From Actinomyces sp. ZJ308 (GTDB lineage Bacteria; Actinomycetota; Actinomycetes; Actinomycetales; Actinomycetaceae): a stretch of 64,000 nucleotides of DNA. Where the stretch lies: NCBI RefSeq assembly GCF_011752065.1, contig NZ_JAAIJY010000001.1, positions 124,001-188,000 on the forward strand. The letters are read 5' to 3'. The notes below the pieces were generated by a model, which saw only the letters and a program-made list of their open reading frames with translations, searched no databases and had not been told where the DNA came from. This document shows positions 35,586 to 44,219 of the stretch, one piece after another; within the stretch, counting starts at the first letter, position 1, and every line of letters starts with the position of its first letter. Position numbers and translations under genes: made by a program.

Positions 35586-36446
35586 CTAACAGGTAGGAGC
35601 ATTGGGGCCCAGGACAACGGTGGAGGCCTGGTGGTTGACGCGTTCCTTCTCGGGGGGCAGCTGCATGTAGTCGCCGTAGCCGCGCTTGAGGATCGCGTCG
35701 TCGTCGTGCGCGGTCATCACCGTGATGTGCTCAAAGGGAACGCGTCTGGCGGGGAAGAGCTCGTTCAAGGACGCCGACCAGCGTTCCGGGTCTTGTGTTG
35801 AGTAGTCCCCCAACCGGGTGGAGCCGCTTGCCTCGTACCTGCGTGCGGCGTGCTCCCAGCGGCGTTGCAGGGTCGAGGGCTTCACCCGCGCTGTGCGCAG
35901 GCTCCAGTGGATGACGTGCATGATGCCACTGGCGATCTGCTTGAGGGGAGTACGTAGTGGGATGTCGGCTGTGGGCGTGCCGAGGAGGAACAGCAGGCGA
36001 CCCCAGACCCAGGTGGCGCGAGCCTGGCGCCTGAAGGCCTCGGGGTCGTCGGGGATGGGGTCCAGGGGGAACAGGTCAATGCCCAATGGCATCCTGAATG
36101 ATCGTTTGCGGGCCACGCCCGGAGTGAAGGTCGAGCCGACGAGACCAAGGACGCCGAAGGTTCTCGGGTAATCGGGGTGAGAACTGGTGGAGAGCACCTC
36201 AAAGGCCGGATCGATCACGGCGGGCGCCTCTGCGAGAAAGCGCTCATAGTCCTCACGGGGCATGCACACGTCGACGTCGTCGTCCCACGGGATGAAGCCC
36301 CGATGACGGGCCGCGCCGATCGCGGTCCCCCCATAGATCACGTACCGGGTTCCCAGAAGCGTGCAGACTCTGTCGAACTCCTCAAGTGCCGCAGTCGCGG
36401 CGAGCTGGATCTTCCTGAGCTGCGTCGGATCCTCTGTGGCGACCAT
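35586..36446 (-). CDS. licD: LicD family phosphotransferase-like protein
   Basis: A 286-residue LicD protein, a family best known for moving phosphocholine to wall glycans in pneumococcus and Haemophilus, though others move different phospho-groups. Seen: RYVIYGGTAIGAARHRGFIP and WDDDVDVCMPREDYERFL, the nucleotidyltransferase-like core with its three aspartates, then LGIDLFPLDPIPDDPEAFR and near the end KRGYGDYMQLPPE. It shares these blocks with the divergent paralog at 36642. The ATG at 36446 has AAAGGACAG ahead; an ATG at 36485 would add 13 residues. Decoration of the rhamnan-type glycan with phosphocholine is the favoured idea. Confidence 0.88.
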   Translation of the reverse strand: MVATEDPTQLRKIQLAATAALEEFDRVCTLLGTRYVIYGGTAIGAARHRGFIPWDDDVDVCMPREDYERFLAEAPAVIDPAFEVLSTSSHPDYPRTFGVLGLVGSTFTPGVARKRSFRMPLGIDLFPLDPIPDDPEAFRRQARATWVWGRLLFLLGTPTADIPLRTPLKQIASGIMHVIHWSLRTARVKPSTLQRRWEHAARRYEASGSTRLGDYSTQDPERWSASLNELFPARRVPFEHITVMTAHDDDAILKRGYGDYMQLPPEKERVNHQASTVVLGPNAPTC

Positions 36447-36641
36447 CGACCTGTCCTTTCGTCCGCCTGGGAAGGCGAAGGTCATTGTCGCACGTCTCGC
36501 AGGCGACTCGACTCATCCCCGCCTGAGTCGGAGGCCGCACCGCGACCGGCCTGAGCGGACTTGACCGTGTGGCAGAATCGCTCGAGGGTCCGTTGGAAGG
36601 CCGAGGCAACCATGGCTGAGAAGAGATAGGAGTGTCAGACA

Positions 36642-37583
36642 GTGTCTGAAGCGATGTTGGACGACCCGGAGCTGCTCAAGCGCATCCATGCCCTGCTCCT
36701 GAAGATGCTCAAGGACTTCGACGACACGTGCCGCCGCCTCGACATCCCCTACTCCGTCTACGGCGGCACCATGATCGGGGCCATCCGTCACCAGGGCTTC
36801 ATCCCCTGGGACGACGACGTCGACGTGCTCATGACGCGAGCCGACTACGAGCGCTTCCTCGCTGAGGCGCCCTCGGCCCTGCCGCCCGGCTACCAGATCG
36901 ACAACACCCGTACCCGCCCCGAGTACCCCTACATGTTCACCAAGCTCGGTCTGGAGGGCACCCTCCTGGTCCCCGAGTTCGGCAAGGACTCGGCCTACCG
37001 GACGCCGATCTCCCTGGACATCCTGCCCGTGGACAACGTGCCCGACGACGCCCGCGCCTTCCGCAGGATGAGCCGTAGGACCTGGCTGTGGGGCCGCCTC
37101 CTCTACCTCCGGGGCACCCCCACCCCCTATCTCATCGGCATCACCGGGGCCAAGCGCATGGCCATCCACACGATCACCTCCGCGATCCACGTGGGTCTGC
37201 GCCTCATGCGGGCCACCCCGCGCTCCCTCCAGGGACGATGGGAGAAGGCCGCCCGCACCTACGAGCACGCCACCACCAGGCGGATGGCCGACTTCTCCAT
37301 GCGGGACCCGGAGAACTGGGCCGTCACCATGGACGATCTCTACCCGCCCCTCGAGCTCCCCTTCGAGAACATCACCGTCAAGGTCGCCCGCAACTACGAC
37401 GCCATGATGCGCCGCTCCTACGGCGACTACATGGAGCTGCCGCCTCTGGAGCAGCGCCGCAACCACAAGCCCTGCGAGATCGACTTCGGGCCCTACGCCG
37501 ACGACGTCGAAGCGGGCCCTGAGAACGCCGCCGAGGCGGGTGCTGAGTCGGTCGCCGGGGCCGCCGGCACTGCGACCGACTGA
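36642..37583 (+). CDS. licD: LicD family phosphotransferase-like protein
   Basis: A 313-residue paralog of the LicD at 35586, transcribed the other way from a 195-bp shared gap. Core: PYSVYGGTMIGAIRHQGFIP, WDDDVDVLMTRADYERFL, SLDILPVDNVPDDARAFR, TWLWGRLLYLRGTPTPYL, RRSYGDYMELPPL. Its C-terminal 30 residues are Ala/Glu-rich and probably disordered. GTG start with AGGAG about 8 bases ahead. The flippase at 37595 follows after 11 bp, so LicD and flippase are likely cotranscribed. The two LicD proteins may put the group on different sugars, or use different groups. Confidence 0.88.
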   Translation: MSEAMLDDPELLKRIHALLLKMLKDFDDTCRRLDIPYSVYGGTMIGAIRHQGFIPWDDDVDVLMTRADYERFLAEAPSALPPGYQIDNTRTRPEYPYMFTKLGLEGTLLVPEFGKDSAYRTPISLDILPVDNVPDDARAFRRMSRRTWLWGRLLYLRGTPTPYLIGITGAKRMAIHTITSAIHVGLRLMRATPRSLQGRWEKAARTYEHATTRRMADFSMRDPENWAVTMDDLYPPLELPFENITVKVARNYDAMMRRSYGDYMELPPLEQRRNHKPCEIDFGPYADDVEAGPENAAEAGAESVAGAAGTATD

Positions 37584-37594
37584 GGCCCCGGCAC

Positions 37595-38851
37595 ATGCCT
37601 CGAACGGAGGAGAGCAAGGCCTCGCAGATCAGCCGCGACTACTTCTGGAACACCGCCGCCTCCGTCATGATGTCACTGGCGACGGTGGTGCTTCTGGTGG
37701 TCGTCACCCGCACGGCCGGTCTTGCGGCGGCGGGGGTCTTCGGACTGGCTTACAAGGTCGGTCAGCAGTTCCAGCCTCTGGGAATGTATGAGATCAGGCC
37801 CTACCAGGTCACCGACCTGCAGCACCGCTTCGGCTTCGGCACCTATCTGGCCACCAGGATCGTCACGGTGGGGCTCATGGTCCTGGGCATCGTCGGCTAC
37901 GCACTCGCCTTCGGCAAGAGTCCTCACCACATGCTGCTCATCGTTCTCATCGCCTCGCTGCGTCTCTTCGACGCCTTTGAGGACGTCTACGTCTGCGAGT
38001 TCCAACGGGCCGGCCGCCTCGACATCGGGGGGCAGTCCTGGTTCTGGCGCTCCCTGGCGACCACCCTGGCCTTCTGCGGGATGCTCGTGGCCACCGGCAA
38101 CCTGCTGGTCTCGACGGTGGTCACGCTGGTCGTCTCCCTTGTCGTCACCGTCGTCCTCTACGTGCCTCGGGCCCACGGTCTCTTCCCGCAGCGGCCGGTG
38201 TGGAAGATGCGACTCATCAAGGAGCTGCTGGTCATCTGCCTGCCCCTGTGCCTGGCCTCCTTCATCTCCATGTACCTCGCCAACGTCCCCACCTTCGCGA
38301 TCGACCGCTATCTCGACTCCACCCAGCAGGGCTACTTCCAGATCCTGTTCATGCCGGCCATGGTCATCAACCTGCTCTCCCTCATGGTCTTCCGGCCCCT
38401 GCTCACCTCCATGGCGAGCCTGTGGGTCCGCGCCGACCTGCCCGGCTTCAACCGGCTCATTCGGCGCGGCCTGCTGGTGACCGCCGGAGCCTTCGTCGTC
38501 GTCGGAACGGTCACCTTCCTGGCGGGCGCTCTCATCCTCGGGCTCGTCTTCGGTAAGGACGTCTCGATGTTCCGCGCCGAGCTCATGGTTCTGGTGCTCG
38601 GTGGGGCCATGAACGCCGCCAGCGTCGTCCTCTACTACGCGCTGACCACGATGCGGCTCCAGAAGCTCGTGTTCGCCGGCTACCTCGTCACCGCCGCCGC
38701 GATGACCGTGCTGTGCGCCTTCCTGGTCCCCTCATACGCCCTCCTGGGCGTTTCCACCGCCTACGCCTGCGGGATGGCCATCCTCGTTCTTCTCTTCGCC
38801 CTGTTCCAGCAGCGAGCCGTGGCAGCGCATAGCGGCGAAGGACACTCCTGA
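37595..38851 (+). CDS. Polysaccharide flippase of the MOP superfamily (Wzx-like)
   Basis: A 418-residue, 12-helix membrane protein paralogous to that at 33022 (shared QVTD segment after the second helix, shared DYFWNTAAS-type start). High GC, unlike the paralog. It would flip a lipid-linked unit to the outer face. Immediately downstream of licD, which suggests that the flipped unit is the one LicD modifies. A Wzy polymerase that such a flippase would normally serve was not recognised in the window. Confidence 0.83.
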   Translation: MPRTEESKASQISRDYFWNTAASVMMSLATVVLLVVVTRTAGLAAAGVFGLAYKVGQQFQPLGMYEIRPYQVTDLQHRFGFGTYLATRIVTVGLMVLGIVGYALAFGKSPHHMLLIVLIASLRLFDAFEDVYVCEFQRAGRLDIGGQSWFWRSLATTLAFCGMLVATGNLLVSTVVTLVVSLVVTVVLYVPRAHGLFPQRPVWKMRLIKELLVICLPLCLASFISMYLANVPTFAIDRYLDSTQQGYFQILFMPAMVINLLSLMVFRPLLTSMASLWVRADLPGFNRLIRRGLLVTAGAFVVVGTVTFLAGALILGLVFGKDVSMFRAELMVLVLGGAMNAASVVLYYALTTMRLQKLVFAGYLVTAAAMTVLCAFLVPSYALLGVSTAYACGMAILVLLFALFQQRAVAAHSGEGHS

Positions 38852-38879
38852 CCGAGAGGTAAGTGCGGGGCGCCTCCTA

Positions 38880-38885
38880 TAGGGT
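38880..38885 (+). promoter_or_regulatory. -10 element of a probable leaderless transcript (acyltransferase)
   Basis: TAGGGT ends seven bases before the ATG at 38893 with no Shine-Dalgarno, which supports that ATG over the in-frame upstream GTG at 38863. Confidence 0.4.
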
Positions 38886-38892
38886 AGCGCGC

Positions 38893-39990
38893 ATGCTTTT
38901 GACCCGCTCGGCTGGTTTGTTCTCTCCCCGTGACCTCGGGTCCCGCGACAACGCCCTCAACCTGCTCCGGCTGGCCCTGGCCTGCCTCGTCTTCTACTCC
39001 CACGCGGACATCCTCGCCGGGACCGGGGACGGATTCGAGGTCGCCGGGCAGCACCTCGGCAGCTGGGGCGTCGTCGGCTTCTTCGCCATCTCCGGCTTCC
39101 TCATCACCGGCTCACGCATGCGCGCCGACGCCGGCCCCTACCTCATCAACCGAGTCACCCGCATCTTCCCCGGCTTCCTGTTCTCCCTCGTCTTCGTCGC
39201 CCTCGTCATGGCGCCGGTGGCGCACATCATCGAGAAGGGCACGCTCGACGGCTTCTTCGGAGCGGCGCCCACGCCCGGCAGCTACATCTACTCCAACATC
39301 CTGCTGCACATCTCCACCTACAACATCGGCACCACGTTGGCCACCGTGCCCTACCCCGGAGCCTGGAACGGCTCCCTGTGGAGCCTCTACTATGAGTTCT
39401 GGTGCTACATCATCATCGGTGTCTTCCTGTCCTGGAGGTTCACCCGCTCCCACGTGTGGCCCACGGCGCTGCTGTTCCTGGTCAGTGTCGCCATGCACGC
39501 CGGCATCCACCGGATCGGCCCCTATGTGGACGGCAACAGCGAGTTCGCCCTGCTCGTGTTCATGCTGCCCTACTTCCTGGGCGGGGCGCTCATGCACCAG
39601 CTGCGCGAGCGGATCCCCATGAGGTCATGGATCGCGCTCGCCGCGACGACCGGCGCCGTGGCACTCATCCTCATGCTGCCGAGCTTCGGCGCCCAGCTGG
39701 CCTCCCCGCTCATGGCCTACGTCATCCTGTGGCTCGGCGCGGTCCTGCCTTCACCGGAGATCATCAAGGTCCACGACATCTCCTACGGCGTCTACATCTA
39801 CCACTTCCCAGTCCTCCAGCTCCTCATCCTGCTGGGGATGCACCGTCACGGCCTGCCGCTCCTGCTGCTGGCGGCCGGCGTCGTCACCGTCATCCTGTCC
39901 ATCGCCAGCTGGCTCGGCATCGAGCGCGCCGCCATGCGCTGGTCCCGGGGACGCAGGCCCTGGGGAGACCTGCGTCAGGAGGCCCGCTGA
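38893..39990 (+). CDS. Acyltransferase family 3 membrane protein
   Basis: A 365-residue O-acyltransferase with about ten helices: NALNLLRLALACLVFYSHAD (conserved Arg and His), VVGFFAISGFLITGSRM, NGSLWSLYYEFWCYIIIG and ISYGVYIYHFPVLQLL. The plan is that of the OafA/acyltransferase 3 family that acetylates surface sugars; it differs clearly in sequence from the one at 17102. The ATG at 38893 is chosen from the leaderless-promoter pattern. A short basic tail ends the protein. Downstream is a repeat-type hairpin before the facing GT2. Confidence 0.87.
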   Translation: MLLTRSAGLFSPRDLGSRDNALNLLRLALACLVFYSHADILAGTGDGFEVAGQHLGSWGVVGFFAISGFLITGSRMRADAGPYLINRVTRIFPGFLFSLVFVALVMAPVAHIIEKGTLDGFFGAAPTPGSYIYSNILLHISTYNIGTTLATVPYPGAWNGSLWSLYYEFWCYIIIGVFLSWRFTRSHVWPTALLFLVSVAMHAGIHRIGPYVDGNSEFALLVFMLPYFLGGALMHQLRERIPMRSWIALAATTGAVALILMLPSFGAQLASPLMAYVILWLGAVLPSPEIIKVHDISYGVYIYHFPVLQLLILLGMHRHGLPLLLLAAGVVTVILSIASWLGIERAAMRWSRGRRPWGDLRQEAR

Positions 39991-40005
39991 GCTCGCGCCC
40001 ATCAT

Positions 40006-40072
40006 CGAGCCGGGCAGAATTCGCGTAGCCGGGCAGAAAAAACGTTGGGGTACGCGAAAGATGCCCGGCTCG
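40006..40072. repeat. Intergenic palindromic repeat, copy 1
   Basis: Two 22-bp arms (40006-40027 and 40051-40072) pair at 19 of 22 positions; the unpaired bases are an internal block. The arms begin CGAGCCGGGCA and end TTCGCGTA, and the 23-bp loop repeats GCCGGGCAGAA. It lies between the 3' ends of convergent genes. A related element is at 55414-55481. Confidence 0.7.
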
Positions 40073-40084
40073 GCAGGAATGGGA

Positions 40085-40966
40085 TCAGCGCGTCAGGACG
40101 TGGGTGGCCAGGGTGCGCACCGCCGTCGAGTCCTGGCGGCGCAGCGCCGTGGGGAGTAGGGACAGGGCATGTGCCCGTGAGATCGTGTGCCGCTTCGCGG
40201 CGCGCGCGGCTCGGTGCCAGCCGTTGCGCCGCATGAGGCGGGTGGCCAGGGAGAAGTAGGTGCGCTCGCCGGCGAAGCGGCGCCCGTCGAACAATGACGT
40301 CGACGAGGCCGACTCCTCATGGCGCCGGTAGGAGAAGCACACATGCGGATCGAGCAGGAGGCAACCGCCCGCCGCGATGATGTCGATGACCAGGGCCAGG
40401 TCCTGGATGATCGGGAAGCCCGGGCGGAAGGGTGTGGAGACGAGCGCCTCGCGGCGGAAGGTCAGGGAGGGCCAGTAGAGCCAGTCCGCCTTGAGCAGGG
40501 AGGCGGCCAGCTCCTCACCGCTGAGCAGGAGGGGCTGACGGGTGCGCGGCGTGACGATGCGCTTGATGGAGTCGGTCAGGGTGCTCACGGGCCGTCCCCG
40601 GGAGTCGATGGGTTGAACCCCCGGCTGGAAGATGTCCGCCTGCGGGAACCTCTCGTGAAGGGTCAGCACGCGTGCCACATAGTCGGGCTTCATGATGTCA
40701 TCGCAGCCCAGAAGCATCACCAGGTCGGCCGAGGCCATCTCGATGCAGCGCTCGTAGTTCTCGGTGATTCCGAGGTTCTTCTCATTGCGGATGTAGGTGA
40801 CCTGGGGGTGGTTCAGACGCTCGAAGTACTCCGGGACGCCGGCGTCCGGGTAGCAGTCGTCGACGACCGTCAGATGCCACCGCTCATCGGTCTGGCTCAG
40901 GACGGCCTCGACCGTCTCGTACAGGTGCTGCGGATCTCCCCAGAAGGGGAGCATGATGTCGAGCAT
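40085..40966 (-). CDS. Family 2 glycosyltransferase
   Basis: A 293-residue GT-A enzyme: LDIMLPFWGDPQHLYETVEA, LTVVDDCYPDAGVPEYFERL, NEKNLGITENYERC and metal site MLLGCDDIMKPDYV. GFPIIQDLALVIDIIAAGG and LDPHVCFSYRRHEESAS follow. No membrane segment. ATG at 40966 with AGGAG four bases ahead. It follows the LicC/LicA-like gene on the same strand after a 161-bp gap, so it may use its own promoter or that of its neighbour; it could add the sugar that carries the phosphocholine, but this is only a guess. Confidence 0.85.
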   Translation of the reverse strand: MLDIMLPFWGDPQHLYETVEAVLSQTDERWHLTVVDDCYPDAGVPEYFERLNHPQVTYIRNEKNLGITENYERCIEMASADLVMLLGCDDIMKPDYVARVLTLHERFPQADIFQPGVQPIDSRGRPVSTLTDSIKRIVTPRTRQPLLLSGEELAASLLKADWLYWPSLTFRREALVSTPFRPGFPIIQDLALVIDIIAAGGCLLLDPHVCFSYRRHEESASSTSLFDGRRFAGERTYFSLATRLMRRNGWHRAARAAKRHTISRAHALSLLPTALRRQDSTAVRTLATHVLTR

Positions 40967-41127
40967 GAGACTCCTGGTCGCTGATAATCACCGATCGCGT
41001 GTTTTGTGATGTTTCAGCAGTGTAGCCAGGCTGAAGAAGGGGCGCCCGAGAGTCCGGTGTGAATCGTCCGACTGGATCGGGTCGATCGTGGTCGACCGAG
41101 GGGCGTGGGTGCCGCCCCTGGTGACCC

Positions 41128-42951
41128 TCAGGCGTCGGCGAAGACCTCCGGAACCGCGTCCTCGCCGTCCTGGTACCAGGACAGGAGGGCGTCGACGTAG
41201 TCGGTGACGTGGCGGTAGTAGGTGAAGACGGCTTGGCCGGCGTCGTCGCCCTCGGCCTCCTTGGCCAGGGCCCACACGTACCAGCACCAGCCGGCGAAGA
41301 CCACGTAGGACCAGAAGTGGCGGCGCTCGCGGGCGGTGGGGGTGCGGTCGAAGTAGTAGCCGATCGCCTCGTCGGCACGGTCGATGCGCATCTGCGTGCA
41401 CACCACCAGGGTGCCGAAGTCGCTGGCGACGTCGGACATGCCGGCGTACTCCCAGTCGATGAGGTCGATGCGGCCGTCGGCGGCCACCAGGAAGTTCGGT
41501 GGGAAGAAGTCGTTGTGGCTGGGCACCCGCTCGAAGCCGTCGGCGTCGGCGGCGACCTTGAGACGCATCACCTTGGTCCGCAGCTCGACGTAGTCGGGGA
41601 CGTCGATGGGGTGGTGGCGCTCAACCAGCTGCTCGTAGCGCAGGGCCTCCTGGATGTAGTCGAAGTCCCGCTCGAGCGCCTTGCCGGAGGTGTGCAGGCT
41701 GCGGGCCATGCGCATCGCCTGCCTGAGCTCGTCGACGTTGGCGGTGTCGAGGTTGCGGGCACCGGGGACGAACCGGGAGATCTTCCAGCCCCTGACGTCG
41801 TCGTCGGCCACGAAGGTCGTGTCCAGGCCGAGCTCACGGGCCAGGCGCAGCCCGGCGGCCTCGGCGTGACGGTCGACGATCTCCTCGGTGCCGACGCCGG
41901 GGTGACGGTAGACGTACTCCTCTCCACCGACGGTGAAGTGGCACGACAGATTCGTCAGCCCCTGCTTGAGGGGGTAGAAGCCCGAGATGTCCGACTTGCG
42001 GCAGCCCAGGGCCTCGGAGATGTGGTCGAAGACCTCGGAGTCCACGTTCTCGATGAACTTGGGATCGAAGGAGCGGATCTCGTCGACCGAGTCGAACTCG
42101 TTGATCATGCCCTCGGGGTAGCGGCGCATGACCATGTCGAGCTCCTTGACATGCTCGATGTAGATCGCCTCCCACAGCTTGGGCGCCGTCTCGGGCAGGT
42201 GGTAGACCGCCTCCAGGATGCGCCGGAAGGCGGTGGAGAAGGCCCGGTCGAAGTAGACGTGACCCAGCATGATCCAGGCGTCGGCGCCCCCGACCTCAAT
42301 GTCCGTGATCCGCTCGCCCGGTCCCGTGGTGATGCACCACTCCTCGGTGGGGCCCGCCACGTACTGGGCCGAGTAGTAGGCCTTGTAGACGTGCGACTCG
42401 AAGGGGTTGTCCGTGAAGTAGTCGTCGGAGGAGCAGATGAAGGTGTTGGCCAGGATGTCGCGCACCAGCCACAGGGAGCCGTTGTTGTTGCGTGAGACGT
42501 AGTCGTCGTTGACGACGATCCTCACGCCGAACTGCTCGGCCAGGTAGAAGAAGTACTCCTTCTTGTAGCCGACGACGATCGTCACGTCCGTGATGCCGGC
42601 CTCGTGCAGCTGGCGGATCTGTCGCTCGACCAGGACCTCGTCGCGTACGCGCAGCATGCCCTTGGGGCGCTCGTAGGAGATCGGGGCGAAGCGCTGGGAC
42701 AGTCCGGCCGCCATGATGACGGCGTTGTCCACCCGGTAGGGCTCCAGGGCGGCCCGGCCCGCCTCGGTCAGGTGGCGCTCTCGAATGTAACCGGCCGCCT
42801 CGCACTCGCGGACGGCGGCGTTGACGCGCCCCAGGGACATGCCCGTGGACTCCTGGACCTGACGTTGGGTCAGGGCGTCGTCGGCCCGCAGGAGGGCGTA
42901 GAGCACGTCGAACTGCGACTGCGACAGGGTGCCTGTCATCGGGTCCACCAT
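41128..42951 (-). CDS. Fusion of winged-helix, LicC-like nucleotidyltransferase and LicA-like choline kinase domains
   Basis: About 607 residues with three parts. Residues about 8-70: a winged helix of MarR type (FDVLYALLRADDALTQRQV, MSLGRVNAAVRECEAAGY). Residues about 75-300: a sugar/choline-phosphate nucleotidyltransferase (VIMAAGLSQRFAPISYERPK, VVGYKKEYFFYLAEQF, SSDDYFTDNPFE). Residues about 310-600: an aminoglycoside/choline kinase fold (GLTNLSCHFTVGGEEYVYRH, kinase loop SHNDFFPPNFL, DLIDWEYAGMSD). Together they could phosphorylate choline and activate it as CDP-choline, feeding the two LicD proteins; no choline transporter is seen here. Starts at 42951 or 42939; a longer frame to 43104 crosses the rmlA terminator and is rejected. 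LicC and LicA are separate proteins in pneumococcus. Confidence 0.82.
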   Translation of the reverse strand: MVDPMTGTLSQSQFDVLYALLRADDALTQRQVQESTGMSLGRVNAAVRECEAAGYIRERHLTEAGRAALEPYRVDNAVIMAAGLSQRFAPISYERPKGMLRVRDEVLVERQIRQLHEAGITDVTIVVGYKKEYFFYLAEQFGVRIVVNDDYVSRNNNGSLWLVRDILANTFICSSDDYFTDNPFESHVYKAYYSAQYVAGPTEEWCITTGPGERITDIEVGGADAWIMLGHVYFDRAFSTAFRRILEAVYHLPETAPKLWEAIYIEHVKELDMVMRRYPEGMINEFDSVDEIRSFDPKFIENVDSEVFDHISEALGCRKSDISGFYPLKQGLTNLSCHFTVGGEEYVYRHPGVGTEEIVDRHAEAAGLRLARELGLDTTFVADDDVRGWKISRFVPGARNLDTANVDELRQAMRMARSLHTSGKALERDFDYIQEALRYEQLVERHHPIDVPDYVELRTKVMRLKVAADADGFERVPSHNDFFPPNFLVAADGRIDLIDWEYAGMSDVASDFGTLVVCTQMRIDRADEAIGYYFDRTPTARERRHFWSYVVFAGWCWYVWALAKEAEGDDAGQAVFTYYRHVTDYVDALLSWYQDGEDAVPEVFADA

Positions 42952-42975
42952 CCGTTCAGTGAAGCGGTAGAAGTC

Positions 42976-42990
42976 ATCTTGTTCGAAGAT
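42976..42990. promoter_or_regulatory. Short inverted repeat upstream of the LicC/LicA-like gene
   Basis: ATCTT-N5-AAGAT with TTCGAA in its centre, about 25 bp upstream of the start. It might be bound by the protein's own winged helix or overlap its promoter (TATCTT on the minus strand), but it is short. Confidence 0.3.
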
Positions 42991-43070
42991 AACAGATTGA
43001 GGGGTCGAACTGAACTGTCGAGATCGGTCCGCGTTCGTGCGGGGACCGTGCGGAGATGGTGGCGGATGCG

Positions 43071-43110
43071 CCGTGGGTGGACGGCGTCGGTGCCTGCCGT
43101 CCACCCACGG
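43071..43110 (-). terminator. Terminator of rmlA
   Basis: Arms CCGTGGGTGGACGGC and GCCGTCCACCCACGG are a perfect 15-bp inverted repeat with a 10-bp loop, about 34 bp after the rmlA stop. It separates rmlA from the LicC/LicA-like gene and supports a downstream start for the latter. Confidence 0.75.
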
Positions 43111-43143
43111 GAGGGAGAGCCGTAGGCGTTGGGGCTCGCCGGC

Positions 43144-44016
43144 TCAGGCCTGTCGGTGCTCCAGCAGGCCCAGGAGGTAGGCGCCGTAGCCGGACTTGAC
43201 CAGGGGCTCGGCGCGCCGGCGCAGGCCGTCGTCGTCGATGAAGCCCATGCGCCAGGCGACCTCCTCAGGGGCTCCGATGTTGAGGCCCTGGCGGTGCTGG
43301 ACGGTGCGGATGAAGCTGGTGGCGTCGGCCAGTGAGTCGAAGGTGCCGGTGTCCAGCCAGGCGGTGCCGCGGGGGAGGACCTCGACGGTGAGCCGGCCGG
43401 CCTCCAGGTAGGTGCGGTTGACGTCGGTGATCTCGTACTCGCCCCGGGCGGAGGGCTCGAGGTTCCTGGCGATCTCGACGACGTCGTTGTCGTAGAAGTA
43501 CAGGCCGGGCACGGCGTAGGTGGAGCGGGGGTGGGCCGGCTTCTCCTCTATGGAGATGGCCTTGAAGCTCTCGTCGAACTCGACGACGCCGTAGGCCGTG
43601 GGGTCGGCGACCTGGTAGGCGTAGACGACGCCGCCGTCGGGGCTGGTGTGACGGCGCAGCTGGGTGCCCATGCCGGGGCCGTAGAAGATGTTGTCCCCCA
43701 GGACCAGGGCGGCGCTCTCCTCGCCGATGAAGTCGGCGCCCAGGACGAAGGCCTGGGCCAGGCCGTTGGGCTCCTGCTGGACGGTGTAGGACAGGTTGAC
43801 GCCGAGCTGGGAGCCGTCACCCAGGAGGCGGTGGAAGGAGGGGGCGTCGTGGGGGGTGGTGATGACCAGGACGTCCTGGATCCCGGCGAGCATGAGGGTG
43901 CTCAGCGGGTAGTAGATCATCGGCTTGTCGTAGACGGGCACCAGCTGCTTGGAGGTCCCCAGGGTGATCGGGTTGAGTCGCGTGCCGGAGCCTCCGGCCA
44001 GAATGATTCCTCGCAT
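43144..44016 (-). CDS. rmlA: Glucose-1-phosphate thymidylyltransferase
   Basis: A 290-residue enzyme, first step to dTDP-L-rhamnose. Seen: [67 protein letters not shown] and [14 protein letters not shown], all standard RmlA blocks. The ATG at 44016 begins the conserved start; the reading frame open upstream to 44217 is not coding-like. GGAG lies right before the ATG, and the start codon falls in a small hairpin (CATGCT-CCA-AGCATG at 44014-44028). Divergent from rmlC, 203 bp apart. Followed by a strong terminator. Confidence 0.95.
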   Translation of the reverse strand: MRGIILAGGSGTRLNPITLGTSKQLVPVYDKPMIYYPLSTLMLAGIQDVLVITTPHDAPSFHRLLGDGSQLGVNLSYTVQQEPNGLAQAFVLGADFIGEESAALVLGDNIFYGPGMGTQLRRHTSPDGGVVYAYQVADPTAYGVVEFDESFKAISIEEKPAHPRSTYAVPGLYFYDNDVVEIARNLEPSARGEYEITDVNRTYLEAGRLTVEVLPRGTAWLDTGTFDSLADATSFIRTVQHRQGLNIGAPEEVAWRMGFIDDDGLRRRAEPLVKSGYGAYLLGLLEHRQA

Positions 44017-44028
44017 GCTCCAAGCATG
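44014..44028 (-). promoter_or_regulatory. Hairpin over the rmlA start codon
   Basis: CATGCT and AGCATG form a 6-bp stem with a 3-base loop; in the rmlA transcript it would hide the AUG and part of the GGAG. Possible translational control. Confidence 0.3.
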
Positions 44029-44145
44029 ACCTATTCGGGCATCGAATGACGCCAGGATCGGATGATTCGGGGGTGCATGTTCGTGGTGCGCGGCACGTTC
44101 GGCTCGTGCGCTGTCGTCTCCGAGGTGCTGAGGCTGTGACGCCGA

Positions 44146-44151
44146 TAGACT
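44146..44151 (+). promoter_or_regulatory. Possible -10 element for rmlC
   Basis: TAGACT about 70 bases before the rmlC start, in the divergent gap with rmlA. No clear -35. Low certainty. Confidence 0.25.
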
Positions 44152-44219
44152 CCCCGATGTCCGGGTCGCCGGCGCGGCGATGCCGACACTGATGACGACG
44201 TACATAGGAGGAGCCATCC

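Noticed and set aside
42952-43104. Upstream extension of the LicC/LicA-like gene
   Set aside because: It runs across the rmlA terminator hairpin and encodes Pro/Arg-rich sequence unlike the rest.
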